A DNA stretch of 64,000 nt from contig NZ_CP175563.1 in assembly GCF_046097065.1 (NCBI RefSeq), positions 1,674,001-1,738,000 on the forward strand, given 5' to 3'. The notes beneath the pieces are model-generated. The model did no database searches, had not been told where the DNA came from, and saw nothing but the letters and a program-made list of their open reading frames with translations. Of the stretch, positions 8,924-17,539 are shown piece by piece. Source of the DNA: Syntrophus buswellii. Lineage in GTDB: Bacteria > Desulfobacterota > Syntrophia > Syntrophales > Syntrophaceae. The translations under genes were made by a program, and so were the position numbers. Numbering within the stretch: the first letter of the stretch is position 1; each line of letters begins with the position of its first letter.

Positions 8924-9640
8924 ATGACCTCTTATGATGTTTCTGATGTAGGAAAAGCATGTGTCCGAACCCTGGCAAAACTGGATCACTCTTCCAACAA
9001 TGTGGCCAATGTCGCCACCCCGGGGTTCAAGGCCGAATATTTGAGCTATGTCATGAATACGCCAGCTCCAGACCTTCGAGATCAGGTGCCGCCCTATACG
9101 GAATCCGTCTTTACGGATTATTCACAGGGCACCCTCCAGAAAACGGATAATCCCCTGGATTTTGCCCTTCAAGGAGACGGCTTTTTTACCCTGCAAACCG
9201 ATCAGGGAATCGTGTACACAAGAAAGGGAGATTTCACCATCAATTCACGGAGTGAACTGGTTACAAAGTCCGGTGATTATGTTCTGGGCAGAACAGGAAA
9301 AATCATTCTCGAGGGCAAAGACATCCGGGTTGATGAATCGGGAAACATCATGATGGATGGAAACCAGGCGGACATGCTGAGCATCGTCAGTTTCGAGAAT
9401 CCGGAAGCCCTGGTTCATGTGGGAGGCGGCGCTTTTAAGGACAATGGAAACGGATTGCTCAAAAAGGATTTCGCCCCGCATGTTGTGAATGAATCGCTTG
9501 AAAGTTCAAATGTCAGTGCGATCAAGGAAATGATTCAAATGATTGACCTTCAGAGAACCTTCGAAACCTACCAAAAGCTTATCCACACCATGAGCGATCA
9601 GGATAAACTTTCAACAGGCCGAATTGGGAAACTCGTCTAA
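8924..9640 (+). CDS. flgF: Flagellar basal-body rod protein FlgF
   Basis: Proximal rod component of the flagellar basal body. The N-terminal helix carries the rod/hook family signature in altered form (LDHSSNNVANVATPGFKAEYL), the body has the FlgG/FlgF beta domain (DFALQGDGFFTLQTDQGIVYTRKGDFTIN), and the C-terminal helix has the family pattern (SSNVSAIKEMIQMIDLQRTFETYQK). Start ATG at 8924 (238 aa) is supported by GGAG upstream and by the sigma-54 promoter geometry. flgG follows after 24 bases behind AAGGAGG. Confidence 0.92.
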   Translation: MTSYDVSDVGKACVRTLAKLDHSSNNVANVATPGFKAEYLSYVMNTPAPDLRDQVPPYTESVFTDYSQGTLQKTDNPLDFALQGDGFFTLQTDQGIVYTRKGDFTINSRSELVTKSGDYVLGRTGKIILEGKDIRVDESGNIMMDGNQADMLSIVSFENPEALVHVGGGAFKDNGNGLLKKDFAPHVVNESLESSNVSAIKEMIQMIDLQRTFETYQKLIHTMSDQDKLSTGRIGKLV

Positions 9641-9664
9641 ACTTAACGTAAGGAGGAATTCGCG

Positions 9665-10447
9665 ATGATCAGATCGCTTTGGACCGCAGCGACTGGAATG
9701 CAGGCTCAGCAGCTCGAACAGGATGTAGTGGCGAACAATCTTGCCAATGTCAACACCGTCGGATTCAAGAAATCCAGAGCGGATTTCCAGGATCTCATGT
9801 ATCAGCTCTCATCAAAGGCAGGATCGGAAACATCATCGGGAAATCAAATGACCGTTGGCATAGAAGTGGGAATGGGCGTCAAACCCGTTGCAACGCAAAA
9901 AATGTTTTCTCAGGGCGATTATCAATCCACCGGCAATCCCTTCGACTGGGCCATTGAAGGGGACGGTTTTTTCCAATTGGATAACAACGGGGAAACGGTT
10001 TACACACGGGCCGGCAATTTCAAGATCAACAAGGACGGGGTCGTCTGCACCACCGAAGGGCTGAAATTGATTCCTGAGGTCAGCGTCCCGGCGGACACCG
10101 TAACCTTCACCCTGGACAGCGGTGGAACCTGGACCGCCTCTGATGCAAACGGAAAAGCCCTGGCCACCGGTAGGCTTGAACTGGCAAAATTCATTAATCC
10201 TGCAGGCTTGACGGGCATGGGGCGGAACCTTTTCGCCCAGACGGAAGCCTCCGGCGAAGCGGTGACAGGCAATCCGGGAGAGAATGGCATGGGAACCACT
10301 TCCCAGAGTTTTCTTGAAATGTCCAATGTGAATGTGGTCGATGAGATGGTCAAGATGATCGTCGGGCAGAGGGCCTACGAAATCAACTCAAAAGCGATTA
10401 CGACGGCGGACAACATGCTTGAAGTAACGAACAACCTCAAGAGATAA
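9665..10447 (+). CDS. flgG: Flagellar distal rod protein FlgG
   Basis: Forms the distal rod that crosses the periplasm. MIRSLWTAATGMQAQQLEQDVVANNLANVNTVGFKKSRADFQDLMYQ is the near-invariant FlgG N-terminus. The middle has NPFDWAIEGDGFFQLDNNGETVYTRAGNFKI, and the C-terminal helix reads FLEMSNVNVVDEMVKMIVGQRAYEINSKAI. At 260 aa the length is standard. A perfect AAGGAGG lies upstream of the ATG, implying strong translation. Confidence 0.98.
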   Translation: MIRSLWTAATGMQAQQLEQDVVANNLANVNTVGFKKSRADFQDLMYQLSSKAGSETSSGNQMTVGIEVGMGVKPVATQKMFSQGDYQSTGNPFDWAIEGDGFFQLDNNGETVYTRAGNFKINKDGVVCTTEGLKLIPEVSVPADTVTFTLDSGGTWTASDANGKALATGRLELAKFINPAGLTGMGRNLFAQTEASGEAVTGNPGENGMGTTSQSFLEMSNVNVVDEMVKMIVGQRAYEINSKAITTADNMLEVTNNLKR

Positions 10448-10451
10448 CGCA

Positions 10452-11189
10452 ATGAAGAGAAAGATACTTTGGCCCCCTCTCTTTCAGATGCTTCTTTTTT
10501 GCGGCTTTTTTCTCCTGTTAGCCGCTGCCTCCCTTTATGCCTCTGATCCGACAATTCTTGAGAAGTCACTCGTTAAAGCTGCCGTAAGATGCCATATCGA
10601 AAAACATATGCCATGGCCAAAGGGGGCGGTCAGGATGTTTTTTCCATCCGATCTCAAGGAAATGGTCCTTCCTTCCAGGAATTTCAAATTGGAGGTCAAG
10701 GAAAACAAAAACGACGAATATATCGGCCATAAGCTTTATCGCGTAAACGTACGGCATAAAGATCATGATTACAAACAGATCTTCGTTCCAGTTCGGATCG
10801 AGGTCTTCATGGAAGTCGCCCTTAGCGCAAAACTTCTCAGAAAAGGGGAAACTGTCTCTGCACAGGACATTGCCCTTTCGGAAAAATGGTTCAGCCGGTT
10901 GCCTAAAGACCTCATTGACGATCCGCAGACCGTCATAGGAAGGAGAATGCTTCGCTCCGTTAATGCCCAGACGCCATTGACGTCGAGTATGATCGGCGAT
11001 CCCGTCATGTTTAAGAAAGGGAAGATCGTCAAAATCGTCTGCATTCATGATACGCTGAATATCTCGACGCTTGGCGTTGCCGAGGAAGAGGGGATCTTCG
11101 GGACCACGGTAAAAGTCAGAAACATTTCCTCGAACAAGGTCATTCATGGCAGGGTCATCGGCGATTCCATCGTGAAGGTTGACATATGA
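10452..11189 (+). CDS. flgA: Flagellar P-ring assembly chaperone FlgA
   Basis: Periplasmic chaperone for FlgI P-ring assembly. A Sec signal peptide covers about residues 1-30 (hydrophobic LLFCGFFLLLAAASLYA), followed by a SAF-type domain (LLRKGETVSAQDIALSEKWFSRLP...IGRRMLRSVNAQTPLTSSMI) and a C-terminal beta domain (KGKIVKIVCIHDTLNISTLGVAEEEG). Length 245 aa is typical. It starts four bases after the flgG stop, in the same operon as its client flgI. Confidence 0.93.
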   Translation: MKRKILWPPLFQMLLFCGFFLLLAAASLYASDPTILEKSLVKAAVRCHIEKHMPWPKGAVRMFFPSDLKEMVLPSRNFKLEVKENKNDEYIGHKLYRVNVRHKDHDYKQIFVPVRIEVFMEVALSAKLLRKGETVSAQDIALSEKWFSRLPKDLIDDPQTVIGRRMLRSVNAQTPLTSSMIGDPVMFKKGKIVKIVCIHDTLNISTLGVAEEEGIFGTTVKVRNISSNKVIHGRVIGDSIVKVDI

Positions 11190-11266
11190 CGGATCATCAA
11201 ACAAAGGCAGAAGAATTTCAGAAAAATATTGTAAATGATCGAGCGTAACGAACGGGAGAAACGGGT

Positions 11267-11962
11267 ATGTATCGTCGACTTTCAATATTATGCACATTTT
11301 GGGTGATTGTTTTGCTGTTCCCGGGCTGTATGAGCAAACCGGATTATTTTCCGCCAGGGCCGCCTCTTCAGACACCGACTCCCCCAAGAGAAGAGCCGGC
11401 AAGGGGCTCCATCTGGCCTGGTGAAAGTTCGGCCAACATGCTCTTTTCCGACAAAAAAGCCAGGTTTGTCAATGATATCGTGACGATTCTCATTAGTGAA
11501 TCCTCTCTCGGAACCAATAAAGCCACGACAAACACCAGCAGAGATTCAAGTGCCTCGGCCGGAATCGACGCCTTTCTGGGTCTGGATCATTCGATTTTGA
11601 GCCGCAACGCCGGCATGGGGTCAAAAATAGAAATCGGGGGAAGCGCGGTTTCCAATCTGAAGGGGGAGGGGAATACCTCCCGCGGTGGTCAGCTTGTGGC
11701 CACTTTAAGCGCGCGTGTTACGAAAGTGCTGGACAACGGCAATCTCGTTATTGAAGGGAAGCGTCAGCTATCCGTAAACAACGAGGATCAGTATATCATT
11801 CTCACCGGGATCGTCCGGCCCGAAGATATCAGATCGGACAACAGCATCTATTCACAGTATATCGCCGATGCCAGAATGGTCTATACCGGCCATGGAGTCA
11901 TCAACGACAAGATGAAGCCCGGTTGGATGACGAGAGTTGTCGATTGGGTATGGCCATTTTAA
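11267..11962 (+). CDS. flgH: Flagellar L-ring lipoprotein FlgH
   Basis: Outer-membrane ring around the rod. The signal peptide ends in the lipobox LFPGC, with lipidation at Cys19-20. Family stretches include GSIWPGESSANMLFSDKKARFVNDIVTILISESS, NLKGEGNTSRGGQLVATLSARVTKVLDNGNLVIEGKRQLSVNNEDQYIILTGIVRPEDI, and the end GWMTRVVDWVWPF. Length 231 aa fits. Presence of both L- and P-ring genes shows a Gram-negative envelope. Confidence 0.97.
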   Translation: MYRRLSILCTFWVIVLLFPGCMSKPDYFPPGPPLQTPTPPREEPARGSIWPGESSANMLFSDKKARFVNDIVTILISESSLGTNKATTNTSRDSSASAGIDAFLGLDHSILSRNAGMGSKIEIGGSAVSNLKGEGNTSRGGQLVATLSARVTKVLDNGNLVIEGKRQLSVNNEDQYIILTGIVRPEDIRSDNSIYSQYIADARMVYTGHGVINDKMKPGWMTRVVDWVWPF

Positions 11963-12013
11963 GCTCTCCTTCAAAATGGGTCTTTAAGGAATGTTTCCTG
12001 CTTGAGGAACGTT

Positions 12014-13192
12014 ATGAAAAGTATAAAGGCAATGACACTCATAATCCTTATGGTGATCGCCCTGACCGGCATGTTTACCCGGCCGGGATTTTCCGCCCGA
12101 TTGAAGGATATTGCCTCCATCAGCGGGGTGAGAGACAACCAGCTCATCGGGTATGGCCTTGTTGTCGGGCTGGCCGGAACGGGTGACGATATCAAAAACG
12201 GATTCACCAGCGAGTCTCTATCCAACATGCTCCACAGGCAGGGCATATTCATGAAGGGCAAGACTCTGAAATCCGACAATGTGGCCGCTGTGATGGTTAC
12301 GGCAACACTGCCCGCCTTCGCAAAAACCGGCTCAAAGATCGATGCCATTGTTTCATCCATCGGGGACGCAACAAGCCTTCATGGCGGGACTCTGCTGATG
12401 ACCCCACTGAAAGGGGCGGATGGAGCCATCTATGCCGTTGCGCAAGGTCCGGTAATTCTAGGCGGATACGCCTTCGGCGGAGCAAACAGCAATGCCGGGA
12501 AAAATCATGCCAGCGCAGGCAGGATCGTCAACGGTGCCCTCGTTGAAAGGGAGCTCAACTACGATTTAGGCCAGCTCCGTTCATTGACGCTTAATCTCTT
12601 GCACCCCGATTTTTCAACCTCCAGTCATTTGACCCACGTCGTTAATAAGGAATTGGGAAAATATGTCCAGGCGAGCCAGGTAGACGCCTTCTCTGTAAAC
12701 GTCAGGATGAGAGAAACAGACCCTATGAATATGATGCAGCTTATTTCATTAATGGAGAATCTTGAAGTTCCAGTAGATTCGAGGGCTGTGGTGGTCATGA
12801 ACGAAAAAACCGGAACGATCGTCATGGGTGAGAATGTCCGGATCGCAACCGTGGCCGTGGCGCATGGCAATTTAAGTATTCAGATCAAGGAGGATGTGCT
12901 GGTTTCTCAGCCCCTTCCTTTCTCGCCTCCTCCGACGAAAGGAGACTCTCCCGTCAAGGATCGTAAAAGCGGAACGATCCTGGCCCCGGGGGGGCACACG
13001 GTTGTAACCAAGGATACCAATGTCGGCGTGGCGGAGGAGAAAAACAAGGTCATGGTCGTATCCAAGGGGGTAACGATTCAGGATGTCGTCAGGGCGCTCA
13101 ACGCGATCGGGGTATCGCCCCGAGACCTTATCACCATCATGCAGACGATCAAGGCGGCGGGGGCATTGCAGGCCGAGCTGAAAATCATCTGA
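12014..13192 (+). CDS. flgI: Flagellar P-ring protein FlgI
   Basis: Periplasmic ring protein. A Sec signal peptide (MKSIKAMTLIILMVIALTG...FSA) precedes the diagnostic mature N-terminus RLKDIASISGVRDNQLIGYGLVVGLAGTGDD. Also visible are GTLLMTPLKGADGAIYAVAQGP and the C-terminal LNAIGVSPRDLITIMQTIKAAGALQAELKII. The ATG at 12014 has GAGGAA upstream. A TTG at 12002 is a less likely alternative that would add four residues. Mature length is normal. Confidence 0.97.
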   Translation: MKSIKAMTLIILMVIALTGMFTRPGFSARLKDIASISGVRDNQLIGYGLVVGLAGTGDDIKNGFTSESLSNMLHRQGIFMKGKTLKSDNVAAVMVTATLPAFAKTGSKIDAIVSSIGDATSLHGGTLLMTPLKGADGAIYAVAQGPVILGGYAFGGANSNAGKNHASAGRIVNGALVERELNYDLGQLRSLTLNLLHPDFSTSSHLTHVVNKELGKYVQASQVDAFSVNVRMRETDPMNMMQLISLMENLEVPVDSRAVVVMNEKTGTIVMGENVRIATVAVAHGNLSIQIKEDVLVSQPLPFSPPPTKGDSPVKDRKSGTILAPGGHTVVTKDTNVGVAEEKNKVMVVSKGVTIQDVVRALNAIGVSPRDLITIMQTIKAAGALQAELKII

Positions 13193-13235
13193 CATTGCAC
13201 ATCGAATTTTTTTCGATGGATCGGGGGTTACACAG

Positions 13236-13562
13236 ATGAATGACAACGGGATGAACATCAGCATGCCGCATAGAAAATTCACCTCTCCAACGAATGCCGA
13301 AAACCAGATGAAGAATAAAGAGGACCATCAGCTTAAAAAAGTATGTGCTGACTTCGAATCCCTTTTTGTCTATAATTTGCTGCAGACGATGAGAAAAACA
13401 ATACCTGCGGGAAGTCCTGTCACGCACTCCTTCGGCAAAGATACCTACAACATGATGTTCGATCAGAAGATCGCCGAAGAATTATCCCACAAGGGAAGCG
13501 GAATGGGCCTGCAGACGATCCTGTATCATCAACTGAAAAAACAGGATATCAAGAATAAATAG
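13236..13562 (+). CDS. flgJ: FlgJ-type rod-binding protein (single domain)
   Basis: A 108-residue protein holding only the rod-binding/capping domain: LKKVCADFESLFVYNLLQTMRKTIP..., then YNMMFDQKIAEELSHKGSGMGLQTILYHQL. Enterobacterial FlgJ carries an additional C-terminal peptidoglycan hydrolase; that half is absent, as in many deltaproteobacteria, so wall opening must be done by another enzyme. It follows flgI by 43 bases and ends the sigma-54 operon. Confidence 0.88.
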   Translation: MNDNGMNISMPHRKFTSPTNAENQMKNKEDHQLKKVCADFESLFVYNLLQTMRKTIPAGSPVTHSFGKDTYNMMFDQKIAEELSHKGSGMGLQTILYHQLKKQDIKNK

Positions 13563-13626
13563 AGCAGAATCTTATGTTTCCTGAGCCGGATTTTTTTGTA
13601 AATTCAGATTTGGGGAGAACAATCAT

Positions 13627-13653
13627 TAAAGACTTTGTAGATTATACCGATGA
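13627..13653 (+). promoter_or_regulatory. Sigma-28 (FliA) promoter of flgM
   Basis: TAAAGACT at 13627-13634, an 11-base spacer, and ACCGATGA at 13646-13653 compare with the FliA consensus TAAAGTTT-N11-GCCGATAA. The spacer is exact, and 12 of 16 element positions match. Transcription would begin near 13660, leaving a short leader before the flgM ATG at 13689. FliA itself is encoded at 4076-4795. Confidence 0.85.
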
Positions 13654-13688
13654 ATAATAATAAACAAAGCCAATGATGGAGACGCACG

Positions 13689-13997
13689 ATGAACATCAAC
13701 AATTCGAATGGAATATCACCGAAAGATATTCAACAGTATCTGTTGAATGAGACACTTGGGAAAGGCAGGGAGGTGCCGGAAGAAAAATCCTCGGCCATTC
13801 CGCAAGAAAAAGTGGATATTTCCAATAAGGCGAGAGAAATACAGCAAATAAGCAGCGCAATGACTGACGTTCAGAGCATTCGGGAGGATAAGGTCGCGGC
13901 AATAAAATCACAGATTGAAGATGGGACCTACAACGTAAGCGGAGAAGAAGTGGCCAATAAAATGTTAGGCGAAAACTTCCTGGATATTTTTGCCTGA
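13689..13997 (+). CDS. flgM: Anti-sigma-28 factor FlgM
   Basis: Binds FliA and holds late transcription until FlgM is exported through the finished hook. The 102-residue protein has a disordered N-terminal half and the helical sigma-binding C-terminal half: EKVDISNKAREIQQISSAM, then IREDKVAAIKSQIEDGTYNVSGEEVANKML, the classic FlgM signature. Its own sigma-28 promoter at 13627-13653 gives the usual feedback arrangement. flgN follows after 173 bases. Confidence 0.93.
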   Translation: MNINNSNGISPKDIQQYLLNETLGKGREVPEEKSSAIPQEKVDISNKAREIQQISSAMTDVQSIREDKVAAIKSQIEDGTYNVSGEEVANKMLGENFLDIFA

Positions 13998-14170
13998 TCC
14001 CCGAATTTAGGGTCATTTCAAGATTGCCGTTGCGTGATTATTTACGTTCTCAAGAGAGAGGCACCGCTCTTTTTGTGCGTCGGGCTTTTTGTGAACACAC
14101 AAAGCTGGAGTCCATGCACCGAACTTAATCAACTTTACTCATCAGAAGATCCCGGAATACTTTTCAGGAT

Positions 14171-14725
14171 ATGAACAACGCGAGAATAACGCCTCCCTTT
14201 GCCGAACCTTCAGCCACTGCATTCAATGCCCCTGTCCACTCTTTCATAAAGAATCTTCAGGCTGAAACGAATTTTTACAGGGAATTAGTTCAACTGATCG
14301 AACGGGAACGAGAGATCTTACGACACCCCTCTCTTGTAGATTTACGCACCAACCATTCGAGAATGGAAGCATGTCTTCTCAACGTCCAGATCTGCAGAAA
14401 CGAGAAGGAGAAAATTCTTAAATCGTTCAATAAAACGGTTTATCCCGGCTGTGACGATGAACAGACACTTTATTCCATCGCCGAACATGCGGATGACCAT
14501 CTCAGGAATCAACTACTGGAATGCCTGGACAAACGCTGCCGACTGATCGAGGCCGTCAAGAACCGTATCTCAAGAAATGTGACCCTGCTGGGGAGTTCCC
14601 TGTCACAAATCGGATCAACGTTGATGTTTTTGCAGAAAACGATCTCCGGCTCAACGAACTATATGCCGTCAGGCCGCATGTGTACGACAATGTCCAACGG
14701 AACGTTTTTCAACAGACGAGGATAG
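14171..14725 (+). CDS. flgN: FlgN-like export chaperone
   Basis: FlgN is the cytoplasmic chaperone for the hook-filament junction proteins FlgK and FlgL. The 184-residue product is mostly helical (NLQAETNFYRELVQLIEREREILRHPS..., NRISRNVTLLGSSLSQIGSTLMFLQK), as in the FlgN family, with a poorly conserved tail. Sequence conservation in this family is low, so the call rests on helix pattern plus position directly after flgM. Its expected clients flgK and flgL are not in the window; the flagellar cluster stops here. Confidence 0.75.
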   Translation: MNNARITPPFAEPSATAFNAPVHSFIKNLQAETNFYRELVQLIEREREILRHPSLVDLRTNHSRMEACLLNVQICRNEKEKILKSFNKTVYPGCDDEQTLYSIAEHADDHLRNQLLECLDKRCRLIEAVKNRISRNVTLLGSSLSQIGSTLMFLQKTISGSTNYMPSGRMCTTMSNGTFFNRRG

Positions 14726-14883
14726 AGAGAATGCTCATGAGATGATCCCGAATGCCTTCAGCTGCCATCCTGCGGCGGATGAAGACCATCGATTTCACTT
14801 TCGTGCATTCTCTTTTTTTGACGGGAAAGCGGATGTCTCTTCCTTAAATAGATTAAAAGCCCAAACCTGCCCCTTTTCTGAAA

Positions 14884-15123
14884 TCAGGATAATACTTCAC
14901 TCAATTTATAGGATTTCTCAAGAAACCTGTTATAGACCTCATGGGATAGACCGTCAAAATCAGCAGATTCGATCCCATTTTCTTCAAATTCCCTGAGCAT
15001 GTCCGGTACCGAATAATATTCCCTCACGACGGGTTCAACTTCGCCTATTTTTACGACAAATCGATCCGTGTTAAAGGTAATTTTCACGTAATTTATCTGT
15101 TCTTCCGTTAACTTCAGCAACAC
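14884..15123 (-). CDS. Small hypothetical protein, 79 aa
   Basis: I do not recognise the family. The gene starts with GTG at 15123, eight bases after AAGGAG, which is a good ribosome-binding site. The 79-residue product is acidic (MLLKLTEEQINYVKITFNTDRF...) with no membrane segment or Cys pair. The first half looks like a beta unit, and the second half is helical (SHEVYNRFLEKSYKL). A 23-codon reading frame (15185-15114, minus) overlaps its start by ten bases. Convergent with flgN. Confidence 0.6.
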   Translation of the reverse strand: MLLKLTEEQINYVKITFNTDRFVVKIGEVEPVVREYYSVPDMLREFEENGIESADFDGLSHEVYNRFLEKSYKLSEVLS

Positions 15124-15413
15124 TTTTTATTCTCCTTCTTTTTTGGATCAAGCTTGTACCCTTTATTTTTCCAATTATTAAACATTTCTTTTCTCAAATG
15201 TCCATCCAAAACAGAATATCCCGTTCATTACCAAACAGAGATTTTTTGCACGGCGGAGGCTTCCTGACTCGGATGTGACCAGCATAAGCAATACCGCAAA
15301 ATCTTTGGATACTGAGGACTACCGCTGTTTACAAAACAGATTGCTCGGTAGATGCCATATGCTGAAAAGCCAGGCAAAAGACAGAAACAGTTATCTGTTA
15401 CCAGTGAACCATA

Positions 15414-15602
15414 TCACGCAGAGCGCATGACTTCTTCCCCCTTCTCATCCTCGTTTCCCAAATACTGCTTGGCTAAGAACCTGCAGGCCTTTTCGTCTCC
15501 AGCCATTGCAGCATTCCATATCCTTTTCCGGTTTTCCAGTTCACGAAGCATCTCTTTTTGTCGTTCTTCCATCCGCTTCATTTTTCTTTCTTTGGACTTC
15601 AT
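15414..15602 (-). CDS. Small charged helical protein, 62 aa
   Basis: MKSKERKMKRMEERQKEMLR... is a strongly charged helix or coiled coil, followed by a TPR-like stretch (RIWNAAMAGDEKACRFLAKQYLG). The minus-strand ATG is preceded by AGAGGAA at good spacing, which favours it over the longer plus-strand frame through the same DNA. That frame is low-complexity Ser/Phe/Leu-rich and has no ribosome-binding site. Function unknown. Confidence 0.45.
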   Translation of the reverse strand: MKSKERKMKRMEERQKEMLRELENRKRIWNAAMAGDEKACRFLAKQYLGNEDEKGEEVMRSA

Positions 15603-15970
15603 CTTATTCCTCTATAGTTGTCATTCGATTTTTCCAGCAGCTCGATCTCTAGATTCACAAAGCTTTTGTTTGAATCGGATTGTTGATCGTCTTATTAATA
15701 ATAATGCCTCTTTCGTAATAAGCAATACGGCCTGGGTACTGAATATATACCAGATAATATCTGATATCATCGGCGGAAGAAACGGACTGGCCTTCTCAAC
15801 GATGTTTTATCTATTTACGATCTGTATTGGAGGCACTCCAGAGATTCTAAAAATTCGGAAGGGAAGGGAAGTTGGAGATTATTTCTGAATGAAATGTCTT
15901 CTTCTGATGAAATCCGTCATTTTTCAAGGGTGGGGGGGTGATGCCCCATTCCCCCCCACCTCTTTGAGCT
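15603..15970 (+). other. 368-bp gap with a GC-rich hairpin
   Basis: No convincing gene. A plus-strand frame (about 15700-15888) reads somewhat protein-like (NTAWVLNIYQIISDIIGG) but has no start or ribosome-binding site; it could be a remnant. At its right end a perfect 10-bp GC-rich inverted repeat (15929-15938 with 15951-15960, loop 12) lies just after the stop of the minus-strand flavoprotein gene and may act as its terminator, although no T tract follows. Confidence 0.45.
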
Positions 15971-17539
15971 TTACACCGTCGGTTTTTCCTTGCCGGCATT
16001 GACGCCTGCGATGCGCCCGAAGACTACGCAATCGGTTGTCGCGTTTGTGCCAAGTCTGTTCGACCCATGTATTCCTCCTGTAACCTCACCCGCAGCATAC
16101 AATTTCGGAACAACAGCTCCGAACACATCGATGACCTGGGCATTCGTGTTAATTCTTAGACCGCCCATGGTGTGATGGACCGCAGGCCACTGCGGGAGGG
16201 CATAAAAGGGGCCCTTGTCCAGGGGTAGCATGGCCTTTGATATCGGCTTGTTGAATTCAGGATCCTTTCCCTCCTGAAGATAGCGATTGTGGTCGGTGAC
16301 TGTCTTCACAAGGGCATCGACCGGAATGCCGATCTTTTCTGCAAGGCTGGCTATTGTATCCGCCTCTGTAAACCGGCCTTTTTTCAGCCCGGCATTCAGG
16401 CTTTCCTGCGTTTCCCCGATAAGAGGAACCATGGCGGCATTGAAAATGGTGTAGGTAGGCTTCATCTTGTCACCCATATTGATCTGGGCAAAGGCACAGA
16501 CATCCCTGCGCTCCAATTCGCTTACAAAGCGCTTACCAAGTTTGTTGACATAAATGCATCCGCGACCCGGAGCGCTGAAAGCATAAACGGCCGGATTGTC
16601 CAGAGTTCCCGATGCTGGCTCCGCAAACGGGTACAGTTGGATGAAATTCATCTGAACCGTATCGGCTCCGATGGCCTGGGCGTAGCGAATCATCTCCCCG
16701 GTGGCGCCTTTGTGGTTGGTGCAGTTAAACTCTGCCACCAGCTTCGGATAATGGGCCATCCGCATCTTTACGTCTCTGCTGAAGCCTCCCGATGCAACCA
16801 CGACGGCTTTGCTGGCCTTGATATTTAAAACCCTTCTGCCCCGCTTGATTTCCAATCCAAGCACCGGGCTTTTCGGGTCCGCATCCTTCCGCCACATCCA
16901 GGTCACTTCAGAATTGAGAACAATTTTAGCGCCGTATTTCTCGGCGATTTTTCTGAGGGCTTCCGTGTAGTCGCGCCCCCAACTGGTTTTTGAAAAATGT
17001 GCCCGATAGGCGCTATGCCCGCCAGCTCTGTTCACCGCCTGGCGAATCTCAAGACCGCCCTCATCCATCATCCAGTTCAGGGCATCCGGGGCACCGTTGA
17101 CAAGAACCTCAACCAGCTCGGGAATGTTGTAGTAATCGCCCCCTTTTAGGGTGTCTTCCAGATGCTGCTTCGGACTGTCATTCCCAAGATTAAGTTTTTC
17201 CCGGAGATTCAGCTTATCGTTCCAGGCTGCATATCCGCCGCCATTTATAGTGGAATTGCCGCCATATGTAGGCATTTTCTCGAGAATAACCACCTTGGCC
17301 CCTGCCTTCGCCGCCTCCGCCGCTGCGGCCAGCCCGGCAAATCCGGAGCCGATAATCACGACGTCCCATGTCTCGTCCCATTTTTGTGGAAGTTTTCGAG
17401 CCATGGCCTCCGCTGTTCCCGGTGTGGCCATGTTGAGAGCCAGGCCGCTTCCCATGGCCGCACCCATGGCAATGGCCCCTTTGAGCACGGAACGCCTACT
17501 CATACCACTGCATGACAACGGATCTTTTTCTGTTTTCAT
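15971..17539 (-). CDS. Tat-exported fumarate-reductase-like flavoprotein (no haem domain)
   Basis: FAD-dependent oxidoreductase of the flavocytochrome c / fumarate, urocanate and acrylate reductase family. A twin-arginine signal (SRRSVLKG, residues 14-21) predicts export as a folded protein. The FAD-binding segment is DVVIIGSGFAGLAAAAEAAKAGAKVVILEK. Active-site elements of fumarate reductases are present: NKLGKRFVSELERRD, HHTMGGL and GIHGSNRLGTNATTDCVVFGR. No CxxCH haem motif occurs in its 522 aa, so electrons must come from a separate donor not encoded nearby. AAGGAGGT precedes the ATG. The substrate is unknown; a periplasmic enoate reductase is the reasonable guess. Confidence 0.85.
   Translation of the reverse strand: MKTEKDPLSCSGMSRRSVLKGAIAMGAAMGSGLALNMATPGTAEAMARKLPQKWDETWDVVIIGSGFAGLAAAAEAAKAGAKVVILEKMPTYGGNSTINGGGYAAWNDKLNLREKLNLGNDSPKQHLEDTLKGGDYYNIPELVEVLVNGAPDALNWMMDEGGLEIRQAVNRAGGHSAYRAHFSKTSWGRDYTEALRKIAEKYGAKIVLNSEVTWMWRKDADPKSPVLGLEIKRGRRVLNIKASKAVVVASGGFSRDVKMRMAHYPKLVAEFNCTNHKGATGEMIRYAQAIGADTVQMNFIQLYPFAEPASGTLDNPAVYAFSAPGRGCIYVNKLGKRFVSELERRDVCAFAQINMGDKMKPTYTIFNAAMVPLIGETQESLNAGLKKGRFTEADTIASLAEKIGIPVDALVKTVTDHNRYLQEGKDPEFNKPISKAMLPLDKGPFYALPQWPAVHHTMGGLRINTNAQVIDVFGAVVPKLYAAGEVTGGIHGSNRLGTNATTDCVVFGRIAGVNAGKEKPTV

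Noticed and set aside
15352..15888. 178-codon plus-strand frame
   Set aside because: Ser/Phe/Leu-rich, without a ribosome-binding site, and overlapping a better-supported minus-strand small gene at 15414-15602.
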